From Lonicera japonica (Eukaryota; Streptophyta; Magnoliopsida; Dipsacales; Caprifoliaceae), in assembly GCA_021464415.1 (NCBI GenBank), contig CM038463.1, positions 5,580,001 through 5,644,000 on the forward strand: 64,000 nucleotides of DNA, written 5' to 3'. Positions 22,530-34,573 of this stretch are shown here, one piece after another. The translations under genes were made by a program, and so were the position numbers. The stretch's first letter is position 1, and each line of letters starts with the position of its first letter. The notes below the pieces were generated by a model. The model ran no database searches, was not told the origin of the DNA, and saw only the letters and a list, made by a program, of their open reading frames with translations.

Positions 22530-25500
22530 TTTTTAAATTTAGTTATTTTTTAAAATACCAAAAACCAACTTTTTTTTTTTTTACATGCTAAAAACATAAT
22601 TTAATTATAATACAGGATACCAGCAATCAAACATACCAAGCTAGTACCACCAAAAACATCAAAACTAGCAAATGCAATTTCCAATAACACACGACTTGCA
22701 AAACCTCATAGTTAAATATTATTATAGATCATATTTCACAACCCTTGCAACCTAAGCTCAAGGGACAGTCTATTACAACCTTGTACTTAATCATCATGAT
22801 GCACAATTTACTCTCACATTTAAATGCAATTTCATTGAAGACTATACGACACACCTCGGTCTTGTAGCAGGGGTGGCGGAGCACTGACCTGAATTTCTAT
22901 CTGCCGTGGGCGAATTAACACTGCAATTTCATTCAGCAAAGTTAATATTTTCCCATAACTTGCTTCTATATAATTAGAAAACTAAGTACCTTTTTTCCTA
23001 GATTAATATATAATTGGGCTAACATGCATAAAGACACTTGAGAAAACATAGCCATTAAAAGAACAGACTCATGTAATTAATTAAACTAATGAAAAAAATA
23101 ACCAAATTCAAAGGGTGTTAAAATATTTCAAACTACATATACTCTTATACACGTCTGCTGGTGTTAAAATACTAGTGCAATTTCTCAGTTTTTCTGACTA
23201 TACTAAGCCTTCAGTTCTAACATATTATATATACATATTCAAACAGATTTGCAGAACACAATGAAACCAAATCTCTTTCTTTCTTATTTTTCCATAGGAA
23301 ACAAAGAACTTAACTAATATACCAGAAAATCATAGACCAAAACCAAATCTTCTAAATCAAAAACAAGGTTGCAATTATATTCACTATGCGAACAGTCGAA
23401 CACAAATGTGCCAGACGTATAAATGCAGACGTGTGTTAATATAGATATACATATGCTAAGGTTGGGACTCAAAGTAAACCATAATGCCTTTTTGAGAAGT
23501 AAAATAAAAAATTGGCCTTAGATACATTATAAATTAATAATACCTGTTGCAAGTCTTGCAAGAATAGGAAACCCTCAGATTTTAAAGACTGCTGAGTTGA
23601 CTAATTAGCCGCAAGATTCCATAGCGATAGGATCCTAGATTGAACAATAAACCTCTCAATCCAAATCCAACACAGGTAGTACATGCGCGCTTACAATGAA
23701 CCAAACAATATTTGTATTAAATGAGATGGTTCAACCTAAGAAAAATTATCATGTAGCTTGTTGACATCATTTTACATCAAATCCATTAAAAAAATATCTG
23801 TGTCAAAAATGCAAAAAATTGGCAATGTTTTGTATAGCAAGAAAGAACTTCTTATACGAAACAATTGGTGATTTTGACTCTACTATTTTGCATCAAATTG
23901 TGGCTCAAAAGAATTCTAAAGATATAATAAAGATAGCCAATCACTGAAGCATATTCATGACTCAAATCACTCTAATTAATTATTCCAATTTTGATTGCTA
24001 GAAAACTAAAGTACAATAAAGAAAAAAAAGAGAGTAACTAATGAAGAATAATTTTAAAGAAATACACAAATCATGCATTAAAGAGGATAAAACACCACAT
24101 TGGATTAGTGAGATTCAATTAAAAGGAGGTAGATACCTAAAGGCCATGTATAAGGGTGCTGATTCGTATATAATATATAAACTAAAAGGTCATTTTATTG
24201 ATAGCTATTACCCTGAGAGGGTATAAACTCTGCAAGGTCCTCTTAATAGTTACACTCAGCTCACACAGCAGCTTAGGAATCATCCACCTTCATGTTTTTA
24301 GCATAAAGATTACTTCCAATCCCTCGTCTTAAATTAGCAGTCCTAATTTCCTCTTTCGGATGTCTCAAATTGATAATTCAGTTCCTTTTTGGTACATAAT
24401 CAATGTACAAATTTCACAATAGCTTATAAGTTGTATCATTATCTTAGGTTGTTAATATAGTCTTTTTAAATCCAGCAAAAAAAAAAAAGAGCCTAAAGTG
24501 GGCAACCATTGCTGCATAATTCATAAAGGGCAAGCAAGAGTTTGGGCCCATATCTAGCTTACTGGAGTAAAATTAAAATGCTAAAGCTGTGATTCTTGGA
24601 AGTAATTAGCCTAAAAATTGCTAAAGACTTGAAAATTATTTTAAAAAGGATATAATTTATCTGAGTTTTAACCCTCCCCCATCTTTCACCCTTTGAACTC
24701 GAACAAATAGGTCTTTCTAACAATCTATCACTAGTCTAAGAAAGAAAAGAATAAGATACTGAAGATGAAAAAGAAGAAGATGGACAAAGACGCAAGTTAT
24801 GGTGATGATCCAAGACTGATACGCACGACTATCTTAAGTGCCCTACTACTTTGGTGAGAAGGGGAAAAACTTCAAATGCAATTGCAAATGCAGGACCAAC
24901 TCGGCAGGGGAGGAAGGGAATAAACCAAGGCACAAGGGTTACCAAAAACCAATCTAATTCAAGTGGAAAATGATCAAGCGAAGGACCTGGGACACAGTCA
25001 TCAGTAGTGCTTAACATCTAAAGCATGTTATTTTTATTTTATTTTTTTGGAACTTAGTTTTTTCGTGCACAGTATTTGGCCATAGTGTTATGTTTTTAAT
25101 GAAGTTAGGGGAAGTAAGTAAACATATGTAGGTTTCTTTGCTGGTGGATGTAAGTAGCATGGATTATAGGTGATGTGAAGTTGGTGGAAGTGCAGGGGGC
25201 AGTTTTTTTACTGTGAAGTTTCTTTATTGTAGAAAGGTTACTATGCAGTTGCCCATAAATAGGTTTCAATGTGAATCTGTGTAATGAACATACTCTATTT
25301 TTTTTTGTGAAGTTTGAGTTGAAAAGCTTGGAACTTCAAGTAATATATGAAGAGAAAGACCCCCTCCCCGTGGGAGCAGAAACACGCACATCAACTTAGT
25401 TGAGTTTGACATCAAATCCACATAAATAAAGAAAGATAAAGTGGTGTTTGTTTTCCCTCTAAATTTTTAATAGGAGTGTTTTAAGCATTCAGCGGTATAT

Positions 25501-25563
25501 AATGCTGTTTGGTTTTTTTAACGGTTAAGAGGGCTAACAACAGTCATATTTTAAAAAAATTAA
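22530..25563. other. Intergenic, possible decayed minus-strand exons
   Basis: I recognise no gene. On the minus strand, around 22905-22862, a short segment (IEIQVSAPPPLLQDR) lies between an acceptor-like GGCAG and a donor-like GAGGTGTG. A second piece at about 23590-23545 lies between CAGCAG and CAGGTATTA. A third at about 26300-26232 ends GAGGTAATCC. They may be remnants of one spliced transcript or coincidence. The ORF at 24041-24226 is not recognisable. Confidence 0.3.
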
Positions 25564-25966
25564 CAGTCCGTTTAGATTAAAAGGAGGGAGTGGGAATGAA
25601 ATGATTAGTTATGAAGGAAAGGAATGGAATGGAATAGAATGATTTTAATTTTATTATTGTTTGGATAGTTACGGAGGGAAAGGAATGTAATGAAAATAAC
25701 TCCGTTCTGAATAGAAAGAAGGAAACGAAGGAAAGGAAGAAAAAAAATGTAATTTATTAAAAAAGTAAATTATTTATTAAAAATGTTTCCATTCCTTCCC
25801 AATCCTTCCAATATTTAAAGGAAAGAAAGGGAATAGAGATGAATGACACTCTCACTCCTTTCATTTTCATTCTATTCTCTTTAAATATTCTATCCAAACA
25901 AAAGAAATGCAATTTCCTACTCTTTTCCTTTCCATTCCTTCCCATTCCTTCCATTGAAACGAACCG
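25564..25966. mobile_element. PIF/Harbinger-type MITE, 403 bp
   Basis: TAA lies at 25561-25563 and 25967-25969. Its ends are CAGTCCGTTT and, reversed, CGGTTCGTTT. Inner sequence is purine-rich on the left (GGAATGAAATG, GGAATGGAATGG) and complementary pyrimidine-rich on the right (CCATTCCTTCCC), so it can fold into a hairpin. No coding. Confidence 0.65.
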
Positions 25967-26577
25967 TAAGTACTAAGCATTCAGCACTCCCAACCCATTG
26001 ATTGCTTAATTTAAAATATTTTCTTTTCCTTTTTAACCCTTATATAATTTTAATTTAATTACACAAATTTAGGGTTACCCTAAAAACAAACGCACCATAA
26101 GATAAACTTGAACCCCAAACAAATTCAAAGCAAATTGTTCCACCAAGATTTGAATATAAAACCAATATTGTTTCTATATCGCAAATAAAACCAAAAAGGT
26201 TGAAAACCCCAAGCTAAGTAAGGGGATTACCTCTGTGATTTCTTCCAGACCTTCAAAATCATCAAAACCTTGGTTCGAACCCGAACCAACAAAGTGTCAT
26301 TTTGAGGTGAAATGGGTAAGAGATTTATGCTCAATCGTGCTTCATCGAGCTTGAATCATGATTAATCAGGCTTGAATCGAGGAGATCTAGTGTGTGTATA
26401 TATATATAGAGAGAGGAGGGTTTGTGGAAACAACAATGAGGAAGAGAAAAGAGGGCCTGTAGAGGACTTTCGATGAGGAATGATGGGTGATATCCAGTTT
26501 CTAGTGAGAAGGTGCAGTAATGGTGAAATTATCTAACACTCAAAATGAACATGATAACACGTCTTCTAACTATACCG

Positions 26578-26737
26578 AGGAGAGCGGAGGAGTTGGCCCA
26601 GTGGTACGTGACTCTACGAACTCCCGGGCAACTGGGTTCGAGTCTCACCGGCTGCATTTAAACAGCTCCCCTTCCCCCTCCCACTTAAGAGTAGGAAAAT
26701 TTCATGTGTTCAAAAAAAATAAAAAAAAAAAAAAAAG
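26578..26737 (+). mobile_element. tRNA-derived SINE with poly(A) tail
   Basis: Begins AGGAGAGCGGAGGAGTTGG. It has an A-box region around GGCCCAGTGGTA (26595-26606), a B box GGTTCGAGTCT (about 26636-26646) and an A-rich tail (26712-26736). It is flanked by ACTATACCG (26569-26577) and ACTATACTG (26738-26746), a 9-bp duplication with one transition. Box order, tail and duplication are those of a SINE, not of a functional tRNA gene. Confidence 0.85.
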
Positions 26738-26819
26738 ACTATACTGGAAAATCGGGAATGAAAATAATAATAATTTGCAGGTAAAATCACGGACAAGTAT
26801 CTCGTTTTTTAGTTACGCT

Positions 26820-27622
26820 AACGAATTTTATTTTTTATTAAAAATATTAGTGATTTTTTTTAATTTTTTTATTTAGTTCTAAAACATAATTTTTGTCAAA
26901 TTCTTTTAACGGAAGTTTAATGTGAAAGCTGACATGATATTTTAATTTGACGTAGCTGCTGACGTGGCAAATATCTCTATTTTTTCCGGTCACCTCCATT
27001 GATTTTGGTCATCACTACCATTTTTTCCGACCATTTCATTTTTTCTTATTTTCTTCTTTAATCATTACTATAGCTCCACATTTTTACCATCTTCACTATA
27101 GCTCCACATTTTTATCATTTTCACCATAGCTCCACCTTTTCACCTCCATTAATTCCGGCCATCACTGCCATTTTCTCTGGCCATCTCCATTTTTTTTGTT
27201 TTATTCTTTAAGCACCGTTATTACCTCAATTTCTCTCCTCCTCATCTATCTTCTTCTCCACCATACATAACCCTCACCAGACCACCACGCCGTAAAACTA
27301 ACACCGAGCTGCCGACGTTGCTACCGTCATCACCGAGGTCAACACTTCCTCTCTCAACCATCGGCGGAGATGGCTATTTGATGAAGAAAGAGAATGGATT
27401 GAAGAAGAAAAAGAAGAAGAATGATTAAAAAGATAATTTTCTTAGAGAGAGAATGAGATAATGTAAAGGAGAGAGAGAGACACTTGCGATATCATATTAA
27501 AATGCCACATTAGCTGTCACATCACACTTTCGTTAGAAGAATTTAACGGAAGTTACATTTTGGAACTAAGTGAAAAAACTAAAAAAAATCACTGGTACTT
27601 TTAATGGAAAATGGAGTTCGTT
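26820..27622. mobile_element. Foldback/Mutator-like element with about 110-bp inverted repeats
   Basis: The left arm (AACGAATTTTATT, AGTGATTTTTTTTAA, TTTAGTTCTAAAACAT, AACGGAAGTTTAATGTGA) is repeated inverted on the right (AACGGAAGTTACATTTTGG, AAAAAAATCACT, AGTTCGTTGT). Between them lie short repeated phrases (TAGCTCCACATTTTTA three times at 27075-27140) and a GC-richer patch at 27290-27370. Exact ends and duplication were not found. Confidence 0.5.
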
Positions 27623-27696
27623 GTCACAAGTGAAAGGCGTGGTAAAAGTGCATTATACTTATTGGTCATTTAGCCTAATTTGTACGATAATGCAGA

Positions 27697-29035
27697 ATAA
27701 ATATTATATTTGGTTATTAAATTATTTAAAAAAATTAAAAGTAATTGGTTTCATTTGATCCATTTAACTATTTAAGTGGTTTTATTTTGGTCACTCCGAT
27801 AAAAATGTCAGTTAGCTACTAACGAAAATTGGCCATGTGCTGCTCACATGACCAATTTAAGGGGTATTTTTGTGAAACAAAGCCTCTCCACCATCTTCAC
27901 CATCTCCGGCACCTCCATTGCCCCACCTTCGACTCAGTAGACTCTACTTCTTTTCTTTCTCTCTCCCCGCCGACCACCATCTTCAATAACCCCTTTGTGC
28001 GCCCATATATATACCTTAAAAAGAGAGACCAAGGATGCTATGTTTTTGCTCTCTTTTTATGTGATAGAGATGAATGGTTTCAAGAATTTGTTTATTCATT
28101 TTAGTAACGGGAGGAATTAGAAACGCATCTCCTCATTTTATAGGTATTAATTATTATATCCGTTGTTTTAATCCTTCTTTGATTCTGTTTACAACTAAAC
28201 TTCTGTTCTTGTTTAGACACCGTTATTTCAACTTAATTCATCAAAGACCCACAAACCCTAGTCTCTGATGTTGGAAACTTCAAATTAGAATTTTTAGCCC
28301 TGTTAACTCTACAAATCGTTACCTTGGTGCGCTGTACAACATCTCTACAAGCACTGCTATTTTGGTAGCTAATAGACAAAACCTTGTAAATGATTTTAAT
28401 GGGTCTCTCATCGTATCTGAAGATGAAAATCTTGTAATATTATACGAGAAGAAAAATATCATTTAGTCTTCCAATGTTTCAAAATTTGTGGCAAATTATA
28501 GTGCTTAGCTTTTGAATAGTGGGCATATTGTTTTGAGAGATAACTCTAATGGAGGAACAATCTCGAAAAGCTTTGAACATGCTTCTGATTCATTTTTGCC
28601 AAGAATGAGAGTTGGTGACCACAAAAACAAATATCATAATATGTTGAATTCTTGGAGAACACCTTCAGATCCATCTATGGGTAATTTTTTGGCCGGATCT
28701 ATAAGTGGAGTTGATGGATTTAAAAGATAGGAAGAAATGAGTGGCAAACTGGTGGTCGGTGGGAGATAGAAAAAAGAGGAAAGAGATAGTCATTGGTACC
28801 AGAAGTGTGCCAGAGATGGTGAAGATGGCAGTGAGGGATTGTTTGACAAAAATGCCCCTCAAACTGATCATGTGAGTGGCATATGGCCAATTTTTATTAT
28901 TGCTTAACAGACATTTTTAATAAAGTGGCCAAAATAAAACCTCTTAAATAGTTGAGCGTATAAGATGGAGCCAAGTATAGTTGAGTGACCATTGCTAAAA
29001 TTTTAGAATAGTTTAATGACCAAATATAATATTTT
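27697..29035. mobile_element. Pack-MULE-like element with about 300-bp inverted repeats
   Basis: The left arm starts AATATTATATTTGGTTATTA (27702). It runs through GGTTTTATTTTGGTCACT, AAAATGTCAGTTAGC, AATTGGCCATGTGC, GGGGTATTTTTGTGAAAC, CCATCTTCACCATCTCCGGC and CCGACCACCATCTTCA. All of these recur, inverted and diverged, at 28740-29034. The middle carries a fragment of a lectin receptor kinase gene. Long inverted repeats enclosing host gene sequence are typical of Pack-MULEs. I did not establish a 9-bp duplication. Confidence 0.7.
28071..28730 (+). pseudogene. Captured fragment of a G-type lectin S-receptor-like kinase (signal peptide plus B-lectin domain)
   Basis: The plus-strand reading starts MVSRICLFIL, a hydrophobic signal-like start. 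After an AT-rich interruption, another frame reads CLDTVIST, a stop, FIKDPQTLVSDVGNFKLEF (about 28210-28285). It then continues as SPVNSTNRYLGALYNIS, LVANRQNLVNDFNGSLIVSE, SSNVSKFVANYSA, LNSGHIVLRDNSNGGTI and SFEHASDSFLPRM. This is the order of the B-lectin (mannose-binding) domain of plant S-locus receptor kinases. Several Trp positions usual in the family are replaced or are stops. The sequence stops near 28730 with no PAN, membrane or kinase part. It is a fragment, not a gene. Confidence 0.75.
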
Positions 29036-32000
29036 CTCGATAATATATGTATAATTTTAATGTATGTTATAATTTAGTTTATTTTATTTATAAATAAGTA
29101 ATATATGTCAGTATGGTACATGTTAACATGACCTAAACTGAAAAGTGATGACTATTATTAATCTACTATCCTATAAAGCTGTAAGAAAATTTAGAATATA
29201 ATATGCGATCCAACTAAAACTAAGATTCCAATAGTTTTTCTGCATATAAACAATATTTGTTTTTGGTTATTGATTATGTTAAAATTAGCTATTTATTGTA
29301 TTTTTAAAAAGATACAAAAGTAAAAAAATGGACTTTTAGTTAGAGACAATGGAAATAATACCATAAACATCTCAAATTAAGTCAACAATAGATTTTAGAA
29401 TATTTAATGGTAGGCACGTGTTATTCATAATATGGATATAGTAGCGTAGGCATTGATTATTTAATTATATAGGACAATACTATACGTATCGATTTCACAA
29501 CTAATTATTCATACATGAATGTATAAATGGGTTATGGATTCTTGAAATGTACAAACCTTAATACATGTTCTAAGGATAATTCTAGATGATAAAACCGATA
29601 ACAAAGAGTAGGGAGATTTTTGCACAAGGTTATACCTTAACTCTCTTCATAACTTCTTAAAATGAATGAAAACAATATAAGTTATAGAAACATTATATTT
29701 ATAACTTTAAAACTAGAAAAATAAACTAATTGTTTTAAGTCGTTTATGTGTAGTCTTTTAATGCGTTTTAGGTGTTATTGTTTTTGGTATAAATGAACTT
29801 ACATTTTTATCATGTGAAGATATTTAAATATGCCTTGTTATCTTTATAAATCAACTTGAATGACATGTCCTTAGATGCAAATAAAATGCTTCAAAGAAGC
29901 AAGAGTTAAATTGTTAATCCATTAACAATCCAATTAAATACACCAAGAAACATGTATTCATGTTAAATAAACACAATGTACACACATGTACATACAAATA
30001 ATATTGTACATATATTATACAGAGAAAGTTCAAGTTACACCAAATATAAAACTTACCCATTAATAACTTTTTCATAATTTCGTAATGTTAACAGAATAAC
30101 GTGAATACTCCAATTATAAACTGGATTTTAACTAATACAAACAAAAAAAATAAAACCAAGTCTTGTGTTTCATACCATCTCTTTAAAAATTTACGTTGCC
30201 TCTCACGGTGCTTTGAGGCTTGCAGTGGCATTTGTCTCCTAGGATGAAATGGTGTAAGAGTGTCTACCTTTACACTACAGTGACACTCACTAAACGAACG
30301 TAATTTGTGTTTGAGCTTTATCGCCAACTAAAGCAAAGCTAATCTAGAGAGGAAGAGATAATTCGTGATTGCAGTGTGTGTTAATTGCAAGAATTAAATA
30401 AAACCTTTTTATGTATTAATTTTAAGAATTAATTCAAACGTTTTTTAGTTTGAATTTTAACTCTCTTAATTAAGAGTAATTCCAAATTAAAAAATAGGTG
30501 TCATTAAGAAAATAAATGAGATGTTACAATTGTGTGGAAATGGAAAAACTTTTTCTAAGTGCAAAACATGATCCCAAGCGGCTACCCATTTTCGGAGCGA
30601 CATTTGTGTCTGCAGGTACACACAAGCTAAACCTGTGTCAAGTCAAATTTGGTCTGTGATTTGCACCCCCCATGCGCCTAGGTGCGCGAAAGAAAGCCTT
30701 ATTTTTCTTAGAAGTATATGAGCTAATGAAATGTGGTCCTTTATAAACTCATAATTGTTTTTCTCAAAGTTCCTATGTGGGACTTAACATTTCCCATTCT
30801 ATTTTTCATGTCAAGCAGTTCACTTTGGGTAACAATTTCCCATTCACTCCATATTCGTTTTGAACAAACAAATATACGATTTAATGTACTCACGGAGGAG
30901 AACACGAATCTATAATTTTCTTTTATAATCGAGTGTGAAATTCTATTTAAAATTACCCTCAAAACGGCTCAAAAGATGACTTTAATACCATTTTTTCCAA
31001 CACATAATTCATTAATCTATTTGTTAGATTAGATAACTACTACAAATCAAATATACATGCAAACAATTAAATCAATTGAAACTGTAGAAGTTCCTCATCA
31101 TAATCGCGTTATATATACTAAATTATAAGCCATATAAAATCTAAGTAAAACTATATACTAATTAAATGGTTTTAAGTATATGATTGATTTAAAATTGTAT
31201 GCTTGATAAATAAAATAAAAACAATTTATCCAATGGTGAAATTGATGAATTATGAATCGAAAAATAAATAAATAAAGTTATGAGTGTGGTGTAAAACTAC
31301 TTAAGTACTTAATCTTACATCAATACAACTTGAACCTTCCACATGTTATACACGTGAATATCCATATAATAAGGAAAAATTGTTTTTGAATGTTTAAAAT
31401 GTATAAGGGATAAAGAATCGTGTGGCTCAGATTTAAGATATACTTTTTGAATAATTGATAGTGCCTTTAATACGAGTTATGACATAGTGTATATACATAA
31501 CTTAAATTTCTTTCCATTGATCAGTATTACAATATAAATATGTAGATCTATGCATGTGAATATATTTTCAAGTTGTAGATAAAACTAAAAAGGCTAATTC
31601 ATATTATATATGTATATATACGCGCGCATCAATTTTATCTAATAATTCCAAATAATATATATTTTTTCAAATATTAAGTTTCTGAAACTTGTAACCGCCT
31701 AGAAACAATGACAATGACAGTGACAAAGTTTCTGAACATTTGTCACTATCTTCAGCAATGACAATTTTTTTTTTATAAATATCATCATTTAATTAAAATT
31801 TGTGTGACAACAACAATCACAAATATTGAATTTTATGACTATTTTCCTTTTCTTATTGTTGATGGTAGTAACAGTGACAAAGGTAGTGAAATCAATAGGC
31901 CCCAAAATGCTGTTTTAGGTGTAATGCTAGTTAGATCGGCTTCTTTCTAACTAACTGCTTATATTGAATTTTGCTATAGTATCCAACAGTCCAAGATATC

Positions 32001-32124
32001 TTTGTAATGAATCAAATTTCGGATTGATTTTTGAGTATGGGTTTTACAACAAAAACTTAGTACGTGGTTCAAATCGACAATGTTGTGAGTATGGATATAT
32101 CTAATATATAAATATGGCACTAGA
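29036..32124. other. AT-rich intergenic region, no gene seen
   Basis: Nothing with clear ends. A patch at 31690-31890 is rich in GTGAC/GTCAC and TGACAA words, like the CACTA-type remnant at 17.6 kb, and may be another old copy. The ORFs at 30088-30327 and 30733-30962 resemble no family. Confidence 0.5.
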
Positions 32125-32816
32125 TAGGGGTGTTAAGACCAATTTGAAAACCAGTCAAATGGATTGAACCGATCAGTAAATCCTTGAACTGAAACCAAAA
32201 ATGAGAAAACCTAACCGAAACCGAATAGTTTGATTCAGGTTTGGAGCAAGATAGTTCGAAATCGAACTAAACCGAATTATGTATAAGAAAATAAAAAAAT
32301 ATTAATATATAATCTAAGGGCACATGTTGATAATACTATAATACAAAAAAGATTACTTTTTATAAGAATATATTCATTATTAATTGCATATTGTGATTAT
32401 CTTAAAAAAAAGTCATTAATGCACGCCCTTATTATTAAATTAACTACGCAATGCTAAGATTTTTTTTATCACATACATGATGACAATTCATCATTTTATT
32501 TAATATGTTTTATTCTTACAAATGTTGAAAACATGGTGTCTATGTATTTGCCTCTTATTTCTAAAAAACCATGATTTTAATTTGAATATGAATCAATCTT
32601 ACATTACTATTAGTATTATATTATTATGTTAAATTGATTTAGAAATAAATAAATATATATCAAAATCGAATAAAACCGAATCAAAAAATTTGGTTCGAGT
32701 TTGGGTTCAAAGATTTAAAAACTGAAACCGAACCGAATTGAAACTGAAATTTTACATTTGATTTGGGTTTAAAGTACTTTAGTTTCAATCATGATTGAAA
32801 CCGAAAACACTCCTTA
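32125..32816. mobile_element. hAT-type non-autonomous element, 692 bp
   Basis: Left end TAGGGGTGTTAAG; reversed right end TAAGGAGTGTTTTCGG. Flanks GCACTAGA (32117-32124) and GCACTTGC (32817-32824) match at 6 of 8 positions. Subterminal AACCGAA/CCGAACCG words occur at both ends, as in the 16.1-kb element. No transposase. Confidence 0.65.
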
Positions 32817-32913
32817 GCACTTGCCCAGATTTATCCCATACAAGCCTAAGAAATAATGTCCAAGGTACTATCTATGTTCTGTTATTTAGTCAAGAAAAAA
32901 AAAATCTTCTACT

Positions 32914-33096
32914 TGTTATATGAACAACTCCATTCAATTCTTCATTAGATGAGCCCTTTAAATAGGGTACAAATACAATAGTAAATAGGGTTTACAAGGA
33001 AGCCCATTATGGACCATAATACACAATTTATACAGTAAAATCCCTAATACATATTCTATCTAGACGATAGCACATTATGTGTAATTTTCTTAAACA
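32914..33096 (-). repeat. 3' LTR of the copia element
   Basis: TG...CA ends on the plus strand (TGTTATATGAAC to CTTAAACA). It pairs with the LTR at 41385-41569 over its full length at about 90 percent identity by eye. Confidence 0.9.
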
Positions 33097-33109
33097 CTCC
33101 CCCTTGTGC

Positions 33110-33600
33110 TGAGTCGGAGATAGAATGGTACATGTCTTGTTGCCTTATTAAAACCTTGTCAAGTAACAAAAACCCTGTGGAAAAAAATAACCTTGATCGA
33201 AGGGAAAAGAGTACAACATTATGACAATCTTGTTATACTTCTTCCATTAAGTCTATATTTTCATTTGATCTTTACTTCAATCAATAGAGTTTGCACGTAT
33301 CGTTATCTCATTAAAAACCTTACCAAGTAACAAAATCCAGTGGGAAAAATAAATCTTGGATTAAGAAAAAGAGTATAACGTAACGTCGTGTGGATATTAG
33401 ACTCCCCCTTAAGTCTATACCTCCCCCTGATATTTACAGTAATCAAGAAATTTGAAAAACTTATGCATGTATCGTTGCCTCGTTAAAAATCTTACCAAGT
33501 AACAAAACCCAGTGGGAAAAATAAACCTTGGTCTAAGGAAAAGAGTACAACGTATGTGTGAAAATTTCATCATATTTCACACATTTCCTTGATCATTACT
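33110..33600. repeat. Three ~165-175-bp repeats between copia pol and the 3' LTR
   Basis: The block CTTACCAAGTAACAAAA-CC-GTGGGAAAAATAA-CTTGG-T-AAG-AAAAGAGTA occurs at about 33160, 33320 and 33490 with base changes. Each is preceded by GT-TCGTT-CCTC-TTAAAA. Confidence 0.8.
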
Positions 33601-34535
33601 TCGATCTTGAGAGTTGGAAAAGCCTAAGCACCCATATATTTTTCACATGCTTTTCAAATATGGCCTTAGAAAAAGACTTGGTGAACAAGTTTACCATACT
33701 TTCCTTAGAGCTTTGTGTGGGCTAGAGAGATACCCAACACCAACAAAATCAATCAAGATTTTGTTTGGGATTTCAATGTGGGGGGTGGCTATTTTAGCAT
33801 AATCATTTACTTTAGATGTTGCTGTCGCATATACCTTTTTCTCTCTATAGGGAAAGAACAATCCCAAGCCAATTGTTCCTTTTAGGTGTTCAATTATGCT
33901 GCGTTGGCGCTGAGCTAAATCTAGCTAACAAGTTCAATGCGAATATTTTGTCTAGTCGAGTATTTTGTGTTAAATGCAATAATGCGCATATTGCATTTAG
34001 ATAGGAAGTTTCATCTCCCATCTCCCAACATATTTTCGTAATCTTACTTTGTACGAAATTGATCTTTCGTTTGATCTAAATTTCGACCGACCATGGGAGT
34101 GCTAGTAGAATGCGTTTTGTCCAGGTTAAATTGCCTGATTATCTTTTGAATGTACGCAGACTAGTGGATTAGTATTCCACAAGCTCGATTTCTATATTAA
34201 GATCTAAACAAAATTCGAGCTTTCCCAAGATTCTTTATTTCAAATTTGGATTTCAAGTAACTTGCGGTTTCTCTTATTTCATCAAGAGTACCTATTATGT
34301 TCATATCATCGACATATACAGCTATAATTACGAATTCGAAACTTGTTTTCTTTATGAATACGCATGGGCATAATTCATCGTTCTTATATCCCTTCCCAAT
34401 CAAGTAGTCACTTAGACGGGTATACCACATCTGTCCGAATTGTTTTAATCTGTAAAGTGAGCGTTTCAACCTAATTACAAACACACTCCATGGTTTAGAG
34501 TAACTTGACTTGGGTAATGTAAGGCCATCAGGCAC

Positions 34536-34573
<38 letters not shown>

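Larger units (their letters stand above)
17559..22530. mobile_element. CACTA-like element remnant hosting nested insertions (host parts 17559-17801 and 22445-22530)
   Basis: The left piece starts CACTACATTACACCAGACC and is rich in GTGAC/GTCAC words (TTTTGTGACT, TGTGAC, ACAGTGATAG). The right piece after the nested hAT continues with GTCATTCACAATTTTAG, AGTCACTG and ACGGTGACAAACAG. Sub-terminal GTGAC/GTCAC repeats and a CACTA start suggest the En/Spm superfamily. The true right terminus was not found. Confidence 0.4.

Noticed and set aside
24041..24226. 61-residue plus-strand ORF
   Set aside because: Open, but with no family resemblance, no splice partners and no neighbours to support it.
26590..26650. 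tRNA gene
   Set aside because: Box A/B-like words are present, but the sequence continues into an A-rich tail and has a target duplication. It does not fold as a cloverleaf in my reading, so it is a SINE.
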